A DNA stretch of 64,000 bases from Pseudomonas berkeleyensis (GCF_014109765.1 NZ_CP059139.1:3104001-3168000); one strand, 5' to 3'; positions 16,697 through 26,235 are shown, numbered from the stretch's first letter. Translations and numbers: made by a program. Notes: generated by a model from the sequence alone, not told the origin.

Positions 16697-17314
16697 CTAC
16701 AGGCTCAGCTTGCGGTTCGATGCCTTGAGGAATTCCTGCTTCAGATCCTCGTAGGTATGCACCGCCGGGAACTGCGGGAACTCGCGGATCACGTTGTCCG
16801 GCGCATGGAACAGGATGCCGGCGTGGGCCTCGCTGAGCATGGTGGTGTCGTTGTACGAGTCACCGGCCGCAATCACGCGGTAGTAGAGGCTCTTGAAGGC
16901 GAGAACGGATTGGCGCTTGGGATCCTTCTGGCGCAGCTGGTAGCTGACCACGCGATCATTTTCATCAGTGATCAGACGATGGCACAGCAGGGTCGGGAAA
17001 CCGAGCTGGCGCATCAGCGGCTGGGAGAACTCGTAGAAGGTGTCGGAGAGAATCACCACCTGGAAGCGTTCACGCAGCCAGTCGACGAACTCCACCGCGC
17101 CATCGAGCGGCTTGAGCGTGGCGATCACGTCCTGAATGTCCTTCAGCTTCAGGCCATGCTCATCGAGAATGCGCAGGCGCTGCTGCATCAGCACATCGTA
17201 ATCGGGGATATCGCGGGTGGTCGCCTTGAGCGACTCGATACCGGTTTTTTCCGCGAAGGCGATCCAGATTTCCGGAACCAGTACACCTTCCAGGTCGAGA
17301 CACGCGATTTCCAC
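16697..17314 (-). CDS. thrH: Bifunctional phosphoserine phosphatase/homoserine kinase ThrH
   Basis: The protein has 205 aa from a GTG start at 17314 (MEIACLDLEGVLVPE), six bases after GAGGAG. The longer upstream reading has no ribosome site. HAD-superfamily motifs are present: LDLEGVLVPE (motif I), ILSDTFYEF (motif II), a lysine in DPKRQ and GDSYNDTTML (motif IV). P. aeruginosa ThrH has phosphoserine phosphatase activity and can transfer phosphate to homoserine. Position beside pabB and the sulfur genes matches P. aeruginosa. Confidence 0.92.
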   Translation of the reverse strand: MEIACLDLEGVLVPEIWIAFAEKTGIESLKATTRDIPDYDVLMQQRLRILDEHGLKLKDIQDVIATLKPLDGAVEFVDWLRERFQVVILSDTFYEFSQPLMRQLGFPTLLCHRLITDENDRVVSYQLRQKDPKRQSVLAFKSLYYRVIAAGDSYNDTTMLSEAHAGILFHAPDNVIREFPQFPAVHTYEDLKQEFLKASNRKLSL

Positions 17315-17388
17315 AGGCCACTCCTCGGTTGAGCCAAAAAGGAGCCGGCACTCTAGCCGCTGGGCCTGGCGGGCGCAATGCGACTGTT

Positions 17389-17400
17389 TATAACCATATT
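17389..17400. promoter_or_regulatory. Candidate CysB site upstream of the PAPS-reductase-like gene
   Basis: TATAACCATATT is identical to the 12-mer at 19189-19200 upstream of cysB itself. Both lie in leader regions of sulfur genes with AT-rich flanks that stand out from the GC-rich surroundings. A CysB half-site is the natural reading but unproven. Confidence 0.4.
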
Positions 17401-17488
17401 GAAGCTCTACCATCCAGCTAGTTATTTAGCTGCATAACCGGCCTTTGCTACCATCGCGCCTTCACGCACACGATCTGGAATCCTCACC

Positions 17489-18109
17489 ATGGAACTCGAC
17501 CTGGACGCGCTCAACGCCGAATTCGGTAACCAGCCAGAAAAGCTGGTTCAGTGGGCCATAGGGCTGGGCAAACCCGCCATCTGCACCACCAACTTCCGCC
17601 CCTTCGAAGCGGTGATCCTGCACATGGTCAGCCAGGTCAAGCCGGATATCCCGGTGGTCTGGATGGACAGCGGTTACAACACCGACGCGACCTACCGCTT
17701 CGCCGATGAGGTGGCCCGCAAGCTCAACCTCAATCTCATCACCTACCTGCCCAAGCGCTCGCGTGCGCACCGCGAGGCCATCGACGGCCCGGTGCCGGCT
17801 CTGGATGATCCGCGTCATGCCGCCTTCACCGAAGAGGTCAAGCTCGAGCCATTCGCCCGTGCCCTGCGCGAGACGGCGCCCAGCGTCTGGTTCACCGCCC
17901 TGCGCGCAACCGACACCGCCGTACGCGCGCAGATGGATCCAATCAGCATCAACCCGGATGGCCTGATCAAGGTCGCCCCACTGCTGCACTGGTCGTCCAA
18001 GGATCTTTATCAGTACCTGGTGGCCCATGACCTGCCGAACGAGTTCGATTACTTCGACCCGACCAAGGGCGAGGACAATCGTGAGTGCGGGCTGCACCTG
18101 AGCCACTGA
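17489..18109 (+). CDS. PAPS reductase-like protein, cluster-less and shortened
   Basis: The protein has 206 aa. The adenylyl-sulfate reductase fold is recognisable: VILHMVSQVKPDIPVVWMDSGYNTDATYRFADEV, then KVAPLLHWSSKDLYQYL, ending RECGLHLSH with the catalytic-type Cys at about residue 200. It resembles the E. coli PAPS-reductase class and not the [4Fe-4S] APS reductase normally found as Pseudomonas cysH. No CC...CxxC cluster motif is present. The nucleotide loop reads TTNFRPFEA, and the segment before the C-terminal Cys is much shorter than in E. coli CysH. It sits beside cysB with a shared upstream 12-mer, so a sulfur role is likely. Whether it reduces PAPS is open. Confidence 0.7.
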   Translation: MELDLDALNAEFGNQPEKLVQWAIGLGKPAICTTNFRPFEAVILHMVSQVKPDIPVVWMDSGYNTDATYRFADEVARKLNLNLITYLPKRSRAHREAIDGPVPALDDPRHAAFTEEVKLEPFARALRETAPSVWFTALRATDTAVRAQMDPISINPDGLIKVAPLLHWSSKDLYQYLVAHDLPNEFDYFDPTKGEDNRECGLHLSH

Positions 18110-18124
18110 TCCTCTCCAAAAACG

Positions 18125-18150
18125 AAAATGGCGCCCAAGGGCGCCATTTT
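18125..18150. terminator. Bidirectional intrinsic terminator
   Basis: AAAATGGCGCCC-aa-GGGCGCCATTTT is a perfect 12-bp stem with A/T runs on both sides, placed between the convergent PAPS-reductase-like gene and cysB. Confidence 0.9.
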
Positions 18151-18165
18151 CATTTGCGTACGGAC

Positions 18166-19149
<984 letters not shown>

Positions 19150-19188
19150 TCAGAGCAGTAAGGCAGACCAGTAGCCGCCAATGCCGTA

Positions 19189-19200
19189 TATAACCATATT
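19189..19200. promoter_or_regulatory. Candidate CysB autoregulatory site
   Basis: TATAACCATATT, repeated exactly at 17389-17400, followed by ATTGGTTTAA to make an AACCA/TGGTT dyad about 50 bp before the cysB start. Confidence 0.4.
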
Positions 19201-19243
19201 ATTGGTTTAATCGCACATCCTAGATCATTTACTAATTTATCTC

Positions 19244-19744
19244 CTATAACTCACCATGCCCACGATGCTGCAGCATCGGCACCAGATAAACCGGAACATC
19301 GGCCAGCTGCACCAGCCTCGCGGCCGTGCGCCCCAGCGGTACGGCCAATGCAGGTCCATGGCTATGACTGCCTACGACCAGCAGATCCACGCCGAGTTTC
19401 TGCGCTTCCCCAAGAATCACTGCAGGCGGGTCGCCTTGCAGCACACGCACAGCTCGAATCATTTGCAGATCCTGCTGGGCATCCCCCAACTCATCGCGAA
19501 AACCTTCGAGCACACGCTGCTCGATGCTCGCCATCACCGTATTCAGACCATTGCGCCTCAGCTCGGCCAGGGTGTCCTCATCGAGGTAGGTCTGCAGCAC
19601 GGACTCGGCGAACAGCCCCATCGGCTCGACCGCATGTACCACGTACAGATCGGCCTTGAAGCTGCGTGTCAGCGCCAGGGCATGCTGCAATACATAGGAG
19701 GCATAGAGACCGAGATCGGTGGCATAGAGTATGGAGCGGATCAC
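19244..19744 (-). CDS. Universal stress protein (UspA family)
   Basis: The protein has 166 aa and is a single Usp domain. The N-terminus MIRSILYATDLGLYASYVLQHALAL and the nucleotide-loop region LLVVGSHSHGPALAVPLGRTAARLV are typical; the latter matches the GxxGxxxxxxG-S/T ATP-binding pattern only loosely. It is monocistronic, between cysB and the 5'-nucleotidase operon. Regulation is not evident from the sequence. Confidence 0.85.
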   Translation of the reverse strand: MIRSILYATDLGLYASYVLQHALALTRSFKADLYVVHAVEPMGLFAESVLQTYLDEDTLAELRRNGLNTVMASIEQRVLEGFRDELGDAQQDLQMIRAVRVLQGDPPAVILGEAQKLGVDLLVVGSHSHGPALAVPLGRTAARLVQLADVPVYLVPMLQHRGHGEL

Positions 19745-19881
19745 GTGGCCTCCTTGACTGCTGGCTCAGGCCCTTGATTGAGCTTAGCAGCGCGCCAGAT
19801 AAAGCAAGGTGGGAGGCCTTATTTAGGACGAATGGCTATATGCAGCCATTCATATGAATGACGTAGGCGCCACGCACGCGC

Positions 19882-20787
19882 TCAGGGCAGCAGTTCATTG
19901 CTCACGCCATGCGGCACATGACCGGTCGCCACCACCTGGCGCGCCCTCTCGCAGTGCCCGGTCTGGTCATCGAAGAACACATCGGCAGCGAAGGCTTCGA
20001 GCACTGCCGACTTGTCCAGCCCACCCAGGAAGAACGACTCGTCCAGGCGAATGTTCCACTCGCGCAGGGTGCGAATCACCCGCTCGTGTGCCGGTGCCGA
20101 ACGCGCGGTGACCAACGCGGTACGGATCGGGCAGTCTGCCTCGGGGAATTCCTGCTGCAGGCTGTGCAGAGCCGCCAGGAAAGGTTTGAACGGCCCGCCC
20201 AGCAGCGCCTGCCGCGCGGCTTCGCGCTCGTGATCCTGGAAGGCATGCAGACCACCACTCTGGTAGACGCGCTCGGAATCGTCAGAGAACAGCACCGCGT
20301 CGCCATCGAAGGCGATACGCAGCTCGTTGCTGTTTGCTCGTCGCGCGCCACCGGAAAGCAGGGTCGCGGCACCAAAACCCGCCTTCAGCGCGTTACGCAC
20401 GTCATCGGCGTGGGTGGAAAGGAACAGGTGGCAACCAAAGGCCGCCAGATAAGGATCTGGGCTGCGACCACCCACGAAAGCAGCACGAGAGATGCCCAGG
20501 CCATAGTGCTGGATCGAATTGAACGCCCGCAGGCCGGTATCGGCGCTGTTGCGCGAAACCAGGATGACCTCGACACGCTGCTCACTGAGCCGCTTGTTGA
20601 GCCCCAGCAGCTTCTCCACCAGCGGGAAGGCGTCGCCCGGCATCAGCACTTCATCTTCGTGCTCGATCTGATAGCGGCGGTAGGCCTCGACCCCTTCGCT
20701 CTCATAGATCTGGTGGCTTTCACTCAGATCGAACAGCGCTCGCGAAGAAATCGCCAGCACCAGTTTGTCCCCCAGCCCCTTGCCCAT
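19882..20787 (-). CDS. Cytosolic 5'-nucleotidase (NT5C1/cN-I type)
   Basis: The protein has 301 aa. Motifs of the 5'-nucleotidase (PF06189-type) family are visible: KLVLAISSRALFDL, ILVSRNSADTGLRAFNSI, RIAFDGDAVLFSDDSERV and ALVTARSAPAHERVIRTL, with a late DVFFDDQTGH. The enzyme would dephosphorylate nucleoside monophosphates in the cytosol. AGGAGG for this start overlaps the end of the panE-like gene (stop at 20790), so the two are coupled. Confidence 0.85.
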   Translation of the reverse strand: MGKGLGDKLVLAISSRALFDLSESHQIYESEGVEAYRRYQIEHEDEVLMPGDAFPLVEKLLGLNKRLSEQRVEVILVSRNSADTGLRAFNSIQHYGLGISRAAFVGGRSPDPYLAAFGCHLFLSTHADDVRNALKAGFGAATLLSGGARRANSNELRIAFDGDAVLFSDDSERVYQSGGLHAFQDHEREAARQALLGGPFKPFLAALHSLQQEFPEADCPIRTALVTARSAPAHERVIRTLREWNIRLDESFFLGGLDKSAVLEAFAADVFFDDQTGHCERARQVVATGHVPHGVSNELLP

Positions 20788-20789
20788 GC

Positions 20790-21746
20790 TTAGGCCTCCT
20801 GACGAGCCTGAATGAAACGAAGCGCCTGATATAGCGCGCGTACCTTGGGCATGTCGATACCACCCGCCTCAGCCGCCGCCAGCGGCGCTGCATAGATCGC
20901 GTGCAGTTCCGCAGGTCGCCCCTGGGCGAAGTCGTGATACATGCTGGGCAGGTAATCGGGCATTCGCTCGGTGGCCGCCAGCAGCTTGTCGGCATAGTTC
21001 TCCGGCATGCCATGGCCGAGCGCCTGGGCGGCCTGGATCACTTCCAGCATCATGTCGCGAATCAGCACACGACTGTCAGGGTTGGCCATCAGTCGGCGCG
21101 TATCGGCATCGAGCAGGACGGAAAGTCCGTTGTAGGGCACGTTCCACACCAGTTTCTGCCAGCGCGTCTGCGCCAGATTGGGCATGGCCATCGAATCCAG
21201 CCCGGCCTTACGGAACAGGCCAGCGCCCTCCTCGACCAGCGCCAGACGCTGCTCATCATCGTTCGCTGGCCCGGAATGGTAAGCCAGGTTGATCGCCCCC
21301 AACGCCTGGTGCTCGATCACTCCAGGCGCACTGCGGTGCACGCAGATGTAGCAGAGCCCGCCAAGCAGATGCAGGGTGTCGGGCAGCAAGGGCCGCAACT
21401 CGTCCTCCACGGCCAAGCCATTCTGCAACAGGACGACCTTGGCACCAGGCGCGGCGGCTTTGGCGATCAGCGGCGCCAACTCGGCATTGCCGGTGGTTTT
21501 CGCACCAACCAGCAACCAGTCGCACGGCGGCATGTCTTCAACCCGCTGGTAAGCCTGCACTGGCGCCAGCTGCACAGCACCATGCACGGCACTATTGAGC
21601 TGCAGCCCCTGCTCGACCACCGCGGCGTATTCACTGCGCAGGAGAAAATGCACGTCATAGCCAGCCCGTGCCAACAGCAAACCATAGAAGCCGCCAATGG
21701 CGCCGGTACCGATAATGCCGATGCGCGGCGCGGGTATTTGAGACAT
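20790..21746 (-). CDS. panE: 2-Dehydropantoate 2-reductase family protein
   Basis: The protein has 318 aa. The N-terminal Rossmann motif GIIGTGAIGGFYGLLLARAGYDVHFLLRSEY is followed by the ketopantoate-reductase C-terminal domain with the conserved WQKLVWNVPYNGLSVLLD. PanE reduces ketopantoate to pantoate with NADPH in pantothenate synthesis. Bacteria often carry several paralogues, so the symbol is by family. The start overlaps the stop of the upstream thioredoxin-like gene by one base. Confidence 0.8.
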   Translation of the reverse strand: MSQIPAPRIGIIGTGAIGGFYGLLLARAGYDVHFLLRSEYAAVVEQGLQLNSAVHGAVQLAPVQAYQRVEDMPPCDWLLVGAKTTGNAELAPLIAKAAAPGAKVVLLQNGLAVEDELRPLLPDTLHLLGGLCYICVHRSAPGVIEHQALGAINLAYHSGPANDDEQRLALVEEGAGLFRKAGLDSMAMPNLAQTRWQKLVWNVPYNGLSVLLDADTRRLMANPDSRVLIRDMMLEVIQAAQALGHGMPENYADKLLAATERMPDYLPSMYHDFAQGRPAELHAIYAAPLAAAEAGGIDMPKVRALYQALRFIQARQEA

Positions 21747-22132
21747 CAGGGAAGCTCCTCAGCCGGGCGAAGCGCTGCTTCGCTCATGGCGGCAACAAGA
21801 TCATTGGGAGTAAGGCGTGACTGCAGCGCGCCAAAGAACTGACCATCGCGAACCAGAAACAGCGCGGGCAGGTGAAAAACCTCGTAGCGCGTCACCAACC
21901 CGGCATTGTGGCCTGCATCGACCCAGCACAGACGCTCCGCCGGCAGCGCCATACCCGGCAGCGCCTGGCGCGCCCAGCGACAGCTGGCACAGCCCATGCT
22001 AGTGAACACCAGTAGCGACGTACCGGGCAGGTCGAGCAGAAGGCGATCCGCATCCAGGTCGGTCAGTTCCAATTGCGCCGCTATACTGGACTCACTGATA
22101 TCAGTTTGCCTGCATTTGAGGTCGGTGTTCAT
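21746..22132 (-). CDS. Thioredoxin-like fold protein with CASC motif
   Basis: The protein has 128 aa. Residues about 38-110 look like a thioredoxin fold: LLVFTSMGCASCRWARQALPGM carries a CxxC-type CASC, then VTRYEVFHLPALFLVRDGQFFGALQSRL with the cis-proline region. No signal peptide is present, so it is cytosolic. The ATG at 22132 lacks a ribosome binding site and overlaps the divergent pilZ start by two bases, so the true start may be internal. First gene of the panE/5'-nucleotidase operon. Confidence 0.65.
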   Translation of the reverse strand: MNTDLKCRQTDISESSIAAQLELTDLDADRLLLDLPGTSLLVFTSMGCASCRWARQALPGMALPAERLCWVDAGHNAGLVTRYEVFHLPALFLVRDGQFFGALQSRLTPNDLVAAMSEAALRPAEELP

Positions 22133-22544
22133 GCGTAAATTTTTGCGTCATCCAAGCGATATGCCAGTGGAACTGGTGCTGCGCAAACAGGCCTGCATTC
22201 CCAGGCAACGGCTGAACAATATCAGCCTCGGTGGGGTCGCGTGCAACTCACCGCGCGGCTTTCGCCGTGGCACCTCGGTGGAGCTGCGCATCCCACTGCT
22301 CGGCGAGCAGGCCCGCTACCCCGGCGTGATCGCCTGGTGCAAAAGGCAGGCGGAAGATTATCTGGTGGGCATCGCCTTCATTGACGAGGACACCCTGTTC
22401 CGTGCGCGCATGGTCGAACAGGTCTGCCAGATCCAGCATTACCGCAAACAACTGGAGCAGGAGTCCGGCGAGGCCAGGGCCATCGAACAATGCGCTAGCG
22501 AGTGGATCGCCCAACATGCCGCAGAATTCCCCTATACGACCTAA
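22131..22544 (+). CDS. PilZ-domain c-di-GMP-binding protein
   Basis: The protein has 137 aa from ATG 22131, with GAGG nine bases upstream. The PilZ c-di-GMP signature is intact: RKFLR (RxxxR) at residues 2-6 and NISLGG (N/DxSxxG) near residue 29. The barrel is followed by a helical tail (ARMVEQVCQIQHYRKQLEQESGEARAIEQC). It is a stand-alone effector and the partner is not evident from context. The longer ORF reading upstream runs back over the divergent gene and is rejected. Confidence 0.85.
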   Translation: MRKFLRHPSDMPVELVLRKQACIPRQRLNNISLGGVACNSPRGFRRGTSVELRIPLLGEQARYPGVIAWCKRQAEDYLVGIAFIDEDTLFRARMVEQVCQIQHYRKQLEQESGEARAIEQCASEWIAQHAAEFPYTT

Positions 22545-22694
22545 TACTCCCAATCTATGAGCCTCATTGGACTTAACGCCCATTGTCGCGACGCCGCGTA
22601 CGCGCTAAGGTTCCGCTCCCCCTGCGCAAACTAGCTGTGCACCGCCATAGGGGATCGCTGGCGGCCGGCACCCGTGACCTGACGACCTGACCCG

Positions 22695-23783
22695 ATGAAT
22701 AGCACGATGGCTGATTTACCGATCGACGACCTCAACGTCGCCTCCAACGAAACCCTGATCACCCCCGACCAGCTCAAGCACGAAATCCCCCTGACCGATG
22801 CCGCCCTGAAGACCGTCGCACATGGCCGCCAGGTCGTACGCGACATCCTCGATGGCAAGGATCACCGTCTGTTCGTGGTGGTTGGCCCCTGCTCCATCCA
22901 TGACATCAAGGCCGCCCACGAGTACGCCGAGCGCCTCAAGGCGCTGGCTGCCGAGCTGTCCGACAGCCTGTTCCTGGTCATGCGCGTGTATTTCGAAAAG
23001 CCGCGTACCACCGTCGGCTGGAAAGGTCTGATCAACGATCCCTACCTGGATGACTCGTTCAAGATCCAGGACGGCCTGCACATCGGCCGCAAACTGCTGC
23101 GCGACCTGGCGGAGATGGGCCTGCCCACCGCTACCGAAGCGCTCGACCCGATTTCCCCGCAATACCTGCAGGATCTGATCAGCTGGTCCGCCATCGGCGC
23201 ACGCACCACCGAATCGCAGACCCACCGCGAAATGGCCTCGGGCCTGTCCTCGGCCGTCGGCTTCAAGAACGGCACCGACGGTGGCCTGACCGTGGCGATC
23301 AACGCACTGCAATCGGTTTCCAGCCCGCACCGCTTCCTCGGCATCAACCAGGAAGGTGGTGTTTCCATCGTCACCACCAAAGGCAATGCCTATGGTCACG
23401 TGGTACTGCGCGGCGGTAACGGCAAGCCCAACTACGATTCGGTCAGCGTGGCCATCTGCGAGCAGGAGCTGAGCAAAGCCGGCATCCGCCCGAACATCAT
23501 GGTCGACTGCAGCCACGCCAACTCCAACAAGGATCCGGCCCTGCAACCACTGGTACTGGAGAACGTCGCCAACCAGATTCTCGAAGGCAACAACTCCATC
23601 GTCGGCCTTATGGTGGAAAGCCACCTGGGCTGGGGCAGCCAATCGATTCCGAAGAATCTTGACGACCTGAAGTACGGCGTTTCCATCACCGATGCCTGCA
23701 TCGACTGGGAAACCACCGAGAAGAGCCTGCGCAGCATGCACGCCAAGCTCAAGGACGTGTTGCCCAAGCGCCAACGCAGCTGA
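22695..23783 (+). CDS. 3-Deoxy-7-phosphoheptulonate (DAHP) synthase, class I alpha
   Basis: The protein has 362 aa. It condenses phosphoenolpyruvate and erythrose 4-phosphate at the entry of the shikimate pathway. Signature segments are VVGPCSIHD, KPRTTVGWKGLINDPYLD, IGARTTESQTHREMASG, FKNGTDGG and MVDCSHANS (metal and substrate ligands). Neither the ATG at 22695 nor the one at 22707 (MADLPIDDLN) has a clear ribosome binding site; the latter matches relatives better. Feedback type (Phe/Tyr/Trp) cannot be read from sequence, so no symbol is given. The 150 bp upstream show no gene. Confidence 0.93.
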   Translation: MNSTMADLPIDDLNVASNETLITPDQLKHEIPLTDAALKTVAHGRQVVRDILDGKDHRLFVVVGPCSIHDIKAAHEYAERLKALAAELSDSLFLVMRVYFEKPRTTVGWKGLINDPYLDDSFKIQDGLHIGRKLLRDLAEMGLPTATEALDPISPQYLQDLISWSAIGARTTESQTHREMASGLSSAVGFKNGTDGGLTVAINALQSVSSPHRFLGINQEGGVSIVTTKGNAYGHVVLRGGNGKPNYDSVSVAICEQELSKAGIRPNIMVDCSHANSNKDPALQPLVLENVANQILEGNNSIVGLMVESHLGWGSQSIPKNLDDLKYGVSITDACIDWETTEKSLRSMHAKLKDVLPKRQRS

Positions 23784-23799
23784 GGGTACTGCGCACATG

Positions 23800-23826
23800 A
23801 AAACGCCGGGCAATGCCCGGCGTTTT
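23800..23826. terminator. Bidirectional intrinsic terminator
   Basis: AAAACGCCGGG-caatg-CCCGGCGTTTT lies between the convergent DAHP synthase and GNAT genes. Confidence 0.9.
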
Positions 23827-23844
23827 CGTATTCGATTCCAGTCC

Positions 23845-24123
23845 TTAGCTGGCCTGGTGGCGCTGACGCCGCTCCATGTAACGCTCCACATAGGAGCAGG
23901 ACGGGATCACCGTGTAGCCTCGACCTTCGGCATAGCGCAGCGCGTGCTCGGTCAGTGCCGCCGCAATACCGCGCCCGCGCAGGGAGTTGGGCACGAAGGT
24001 GCGATAGATATCCAGCGTCTGCTTGCCCAGATCCATGTAGGCCAGATACGCACGATCACCCTCGACCGTGGTCACGAACTGGTGACTCGCCTGATCATGC
24101 TGGATGGACAACGCCTCGCTCAT
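23845..24123 (-). CDS. Small GNAT-fold N-acetyltransferase (YjdJ/NATD1 type)
   Basis: The protein has 92 aa from the ATG at 24123 (MSEALSIQHD), five bases after AGGAG. An upstream GTG reading is rejected because it starts at the ribosome site. The acetyl-CoA loop LRGRGIAAALTEHALRYAEGRG is clear, and the C-terminal IPSCSYVERYMERR is typical of this minimal GNAT class. Substrate unknown. Confidence 0.85.
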   Translation of the reverse strand: MSEALSIQHDQASHQFVTTVEGDRAYLAYMDLGKQTLDIYRTFVPNSLRGRGIAAALTEHALRYAEGRGYTVIPSCSYVERYMERRQRHQAS

Positions 24124-24263
24124 CTTCACTCCTCTAGCCACGAACCCGTCGCGACGCCTTTGTATTTCTTACCGGCGCTTTGATAAAAGCGCAACTTTTC
24201 GTCCACATGCGGACGCTGCTTGACCCAAGCTTATCAGGCGGCAGACCGGCCAGTCATGCGCTA

Positions 24264-25637
24264 TCACAGGCTCAGCAGCGCAATGCAGAGCAGAACGGCC
24301 ACGACCGGAATCAGCACGGTGATGACGAATATATCCTTGTATGCCTGCTTGTGAGTCAAGCCCATGATCATCAGCATGGCGATCACCGCCCCGCAGTGCG
24401 GCAACGAATCCAGGCCTCCAGCAGCGATGTTGGCGATACGGTGCAGCACTTCCGGTTCGACGCCCATTTCCAGATAGTGTGGCGCCAGGGTCTGCATGAA
24501 GATCTGCAAACCGCCAGAAGATGAACCGACGATACCGGATACCACGCTGATCGAAGCGAATACCGAGAGCAGCGGAGGCAGATCCGCCGCCAGTATCCAC
24601 TGCACGAACTGGCCGAAGCCTGCGGTCTGCGTGACCACCCCACCGAAACCGATAACCGCGGCGGTATTGAGCAGCGGCATGATCGCGTCATCCGCCCCCT
24701 GCCCCAGCAACGCCAGGGTATTGCGCCGCAACGGCGCGAACATCAGCACGGCGACAGCGGTGGCCAATACCAATGCCAGACTCGGCCAGAGGATCGGCTG
24801 AGCATGACTGAACGCCAGAATTGCGCCCCAAACACTCTCGGCTGACAGCTCGACAGCGAACAACATCAGCAACCGCGGCAGCAGGATCACGCCCAGCACC
24901 ACGATGATCGGCACCAGCGCCATACCCCAGTGCGGCCCTGCTCCCGGAACACCAGCCAATTGCGCCATGCGCTCGTCCTGGGCATTGGGCTCGAAGCCCT
25001 CGCCACACTCCCGAGCCAGCCGCCACTGCCGCTGCAGATAGGCCATTCCCAGCACCACCATCACGACCGAAGCGAACAAACCGATCCAGGCACCGGCGAA
25101 CAGGTCAGTACCCAATGCACTGGCGGCGATGACATTGTGGATCGACGGCGACCCAGGCAGCGCGGTCATGGTGAAGGTTCCCGCCCCCAGGGCGATAGCT
25201 GCACAAAACAGACGCTTGGGCAGATTGGCCTCGCGCATCAACGTGATCCCCAGCGGATACATGGTGAAAATCACCACGAAGACCACCACGCCACCATAGG
25301 TCAGCACCGCGCACACCAGCATCGCCACCCAGAGCGTACGTTGAGTGCCCAGCCCCCGAGTAATCGCCTGCGCGATACTGCTGGCAGCCTGGCTGGCCGC
25401 CATGACCTTGCCGAAGATAGCCCCACAGAGAAACAGCACGAAGAATTTGCCGGCAAAGGTGAATGCACCCAGCGGGCCAAAGGGAAAGTGTTCGAGCAAG
25501 GCGGCCGGCACGGAGAGCGCATTGCTCACGGCCACCAAAATAGAGCACACCAGCGCCGCGATGAAGATGTTCACACCGCGCAGCGCCATGAAAATGAGCA
25601 AGCCCAACCCCAGCAAGAGCCCTGCATTACCGAGCAT
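24264..25637 (-). CDS. GntP-family proton-coupled permease
   Basis: The protein has 457 aa, almost entirely hydrophobic with about 12 membrane helices. Characteristic segments are GAGTFTMTALPGSPSIHNVI, GGVVTQTAGFGQF, GSSSGGLQIFMQTLAPHYLEMG and ALPHC-like GGLDSLPHCGAVIAML. The family moves gluconate, 3-hydroxybutyrate or related hydroxyacids. The specific substrate cannot be read here because no catabolic partner is adjacent. Confidence 0.85.
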   Translation of the reverse strand: MLGNAGLLLGLGLLIFMALRGVNIFIAALVCSILVAVSNALSVPAALLEHFPFGPLGAFTFAGKFFVLFLCGAIFGKVMAASQAASSIAQAITRGLGTQRTLWVAMLVCAVLTYGGVVVFVVIFTMYPLGITLMREANLPKRLFCAAIALGAGTFTMTALPGSPSIHNVIAASALGTDLFAGAWIGLFASVVMVVLGMAYLQRQWRLARECGEGFEPNAQDERMAQLAGVPGAGPHWGMALVPIIVVLGVILLPRLLMLFAVELSAESVWGAILAFSHAQPILWPSLALVLATAVAVLMFAPLRRNTLALLGQGADDAIMPLLNTAAVIGFGGVVTQTAGFGQFVQWILAADLPPLLSVFASISVVSGIVGSSSGGLQIFMQTLAPHYLEMGVEPEVLHRIANIAAGGLDSLPHCGAVIAMLMIMGLTHKQAYKDIFVITVLIPVVAVLLCIALLSL

Positions 25638-25782
25638 ATTCGCCCCCGTATTTATTGTTCTAGTTTTCTAACCGGGACAGTTATAACAGCCCCGATGGTG
25701 GCGTGCCCTGACAACTTTGATTGTTTTTTATACAAGTAACGCAGGTTCGGCCCTGGCCCAGCCCATCTGCTATAAAAAAAAA

Positions 25783-25833
25783 GTGCAACTCTTGCACTAC
25801 TTCCGTTTACTTACTAAAAGTAATAGGTAGTAT
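25783..25833 (+). promoter_or_regulatory. oprI promoter region
   Basis: A run of A (TATAAAAAAAAA, an UP-like tract) precedes GTGCAA-ctc-TTGCAC (25783-25797). TTGCAC spaced 17 bp from TAAAAG, and TTTACT (25806-25811) spaced 16 bp from TAGTAT (25828-25833), are two overlapping sigma-70-like options. A strong promoter with a leader of about 70 nt suits an abundant lipoprotein. Confidence 0.5.
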
Positions 25834-25901
25834 GTAGGCCGGCTAATTTCCCGCCGTTGGGGAATTGCTTTTATGGAAAACTCCACCTCAAGGGGAACAC
25901 G

Positions 25902-26153
25902 ATGAACAACGTTCTGAAATTCTCTGCTCTGGCTCTGGCCGCAGTTCTGGCTACCGGTTGCAGCAGCATCTCCAAAGAAACCGAAGCTCGTCTGACTGCT
26001 ACCGAAGACGCAGCTGCTCGCGCTCAAGCCCGTGCCGATGAAGCCTACCGCAAGGCCGACGAAGCTCTGGCTGCCGCTCAGAAGGCTCAGCAGACCGCTG
26101 ACGAAGCCAACGAGCGCGCTCTGCGCATGCTGGAAAAAGCTAGCCGCAAATAA
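25902..26153 (+). CDS. oprI: Major outer-membrane lipoprotein OprI
   Basis: The protein has 83 aa from ATG 25902, preceded by AGGGGA. The signal peptide with lipobox LATGC gives a lipidated Cys. The rest is a single alpha-helical coiled coil with alanine-rich heptads ([30 protein letters not shown]), ending in RK, the Lpp-type C-terminal Lys. It forms a trimer anchoring the outer membrane. Codon use is strikingly uniform (GCT-rich alanines in a GC-rich genome), as expected for a very highly expressed gene. Same neighbour (L,D-transpeptidase) as in P. aeruginosa. Confidence 0.97.
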   Translation: MNNVLKFSALALAAVLATGCSSISKETEARLTATEDAAARAQARADEAYRKADEALAAAQKAQQTADEANERALRMLEKASRK

Positions 26154-26169
26154 GCGACCCAGCTTTCGA

Positions 26170-26201
26170 AAGCCGACCCAGGCAACTGGGTCGGCTTTTT
26201 T
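26170..26201 (+). terminator. Intrinsic terminator of oprI
   Basis: AAGCCGACCCA-ggcaac-TGGGTCGGCTT followed by TTTTT. Confidence 0.93.
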
Positions 26202-26235
26202 ATTGCCCGCGCTTGGCTAACTTTTCCCTCGGGCA

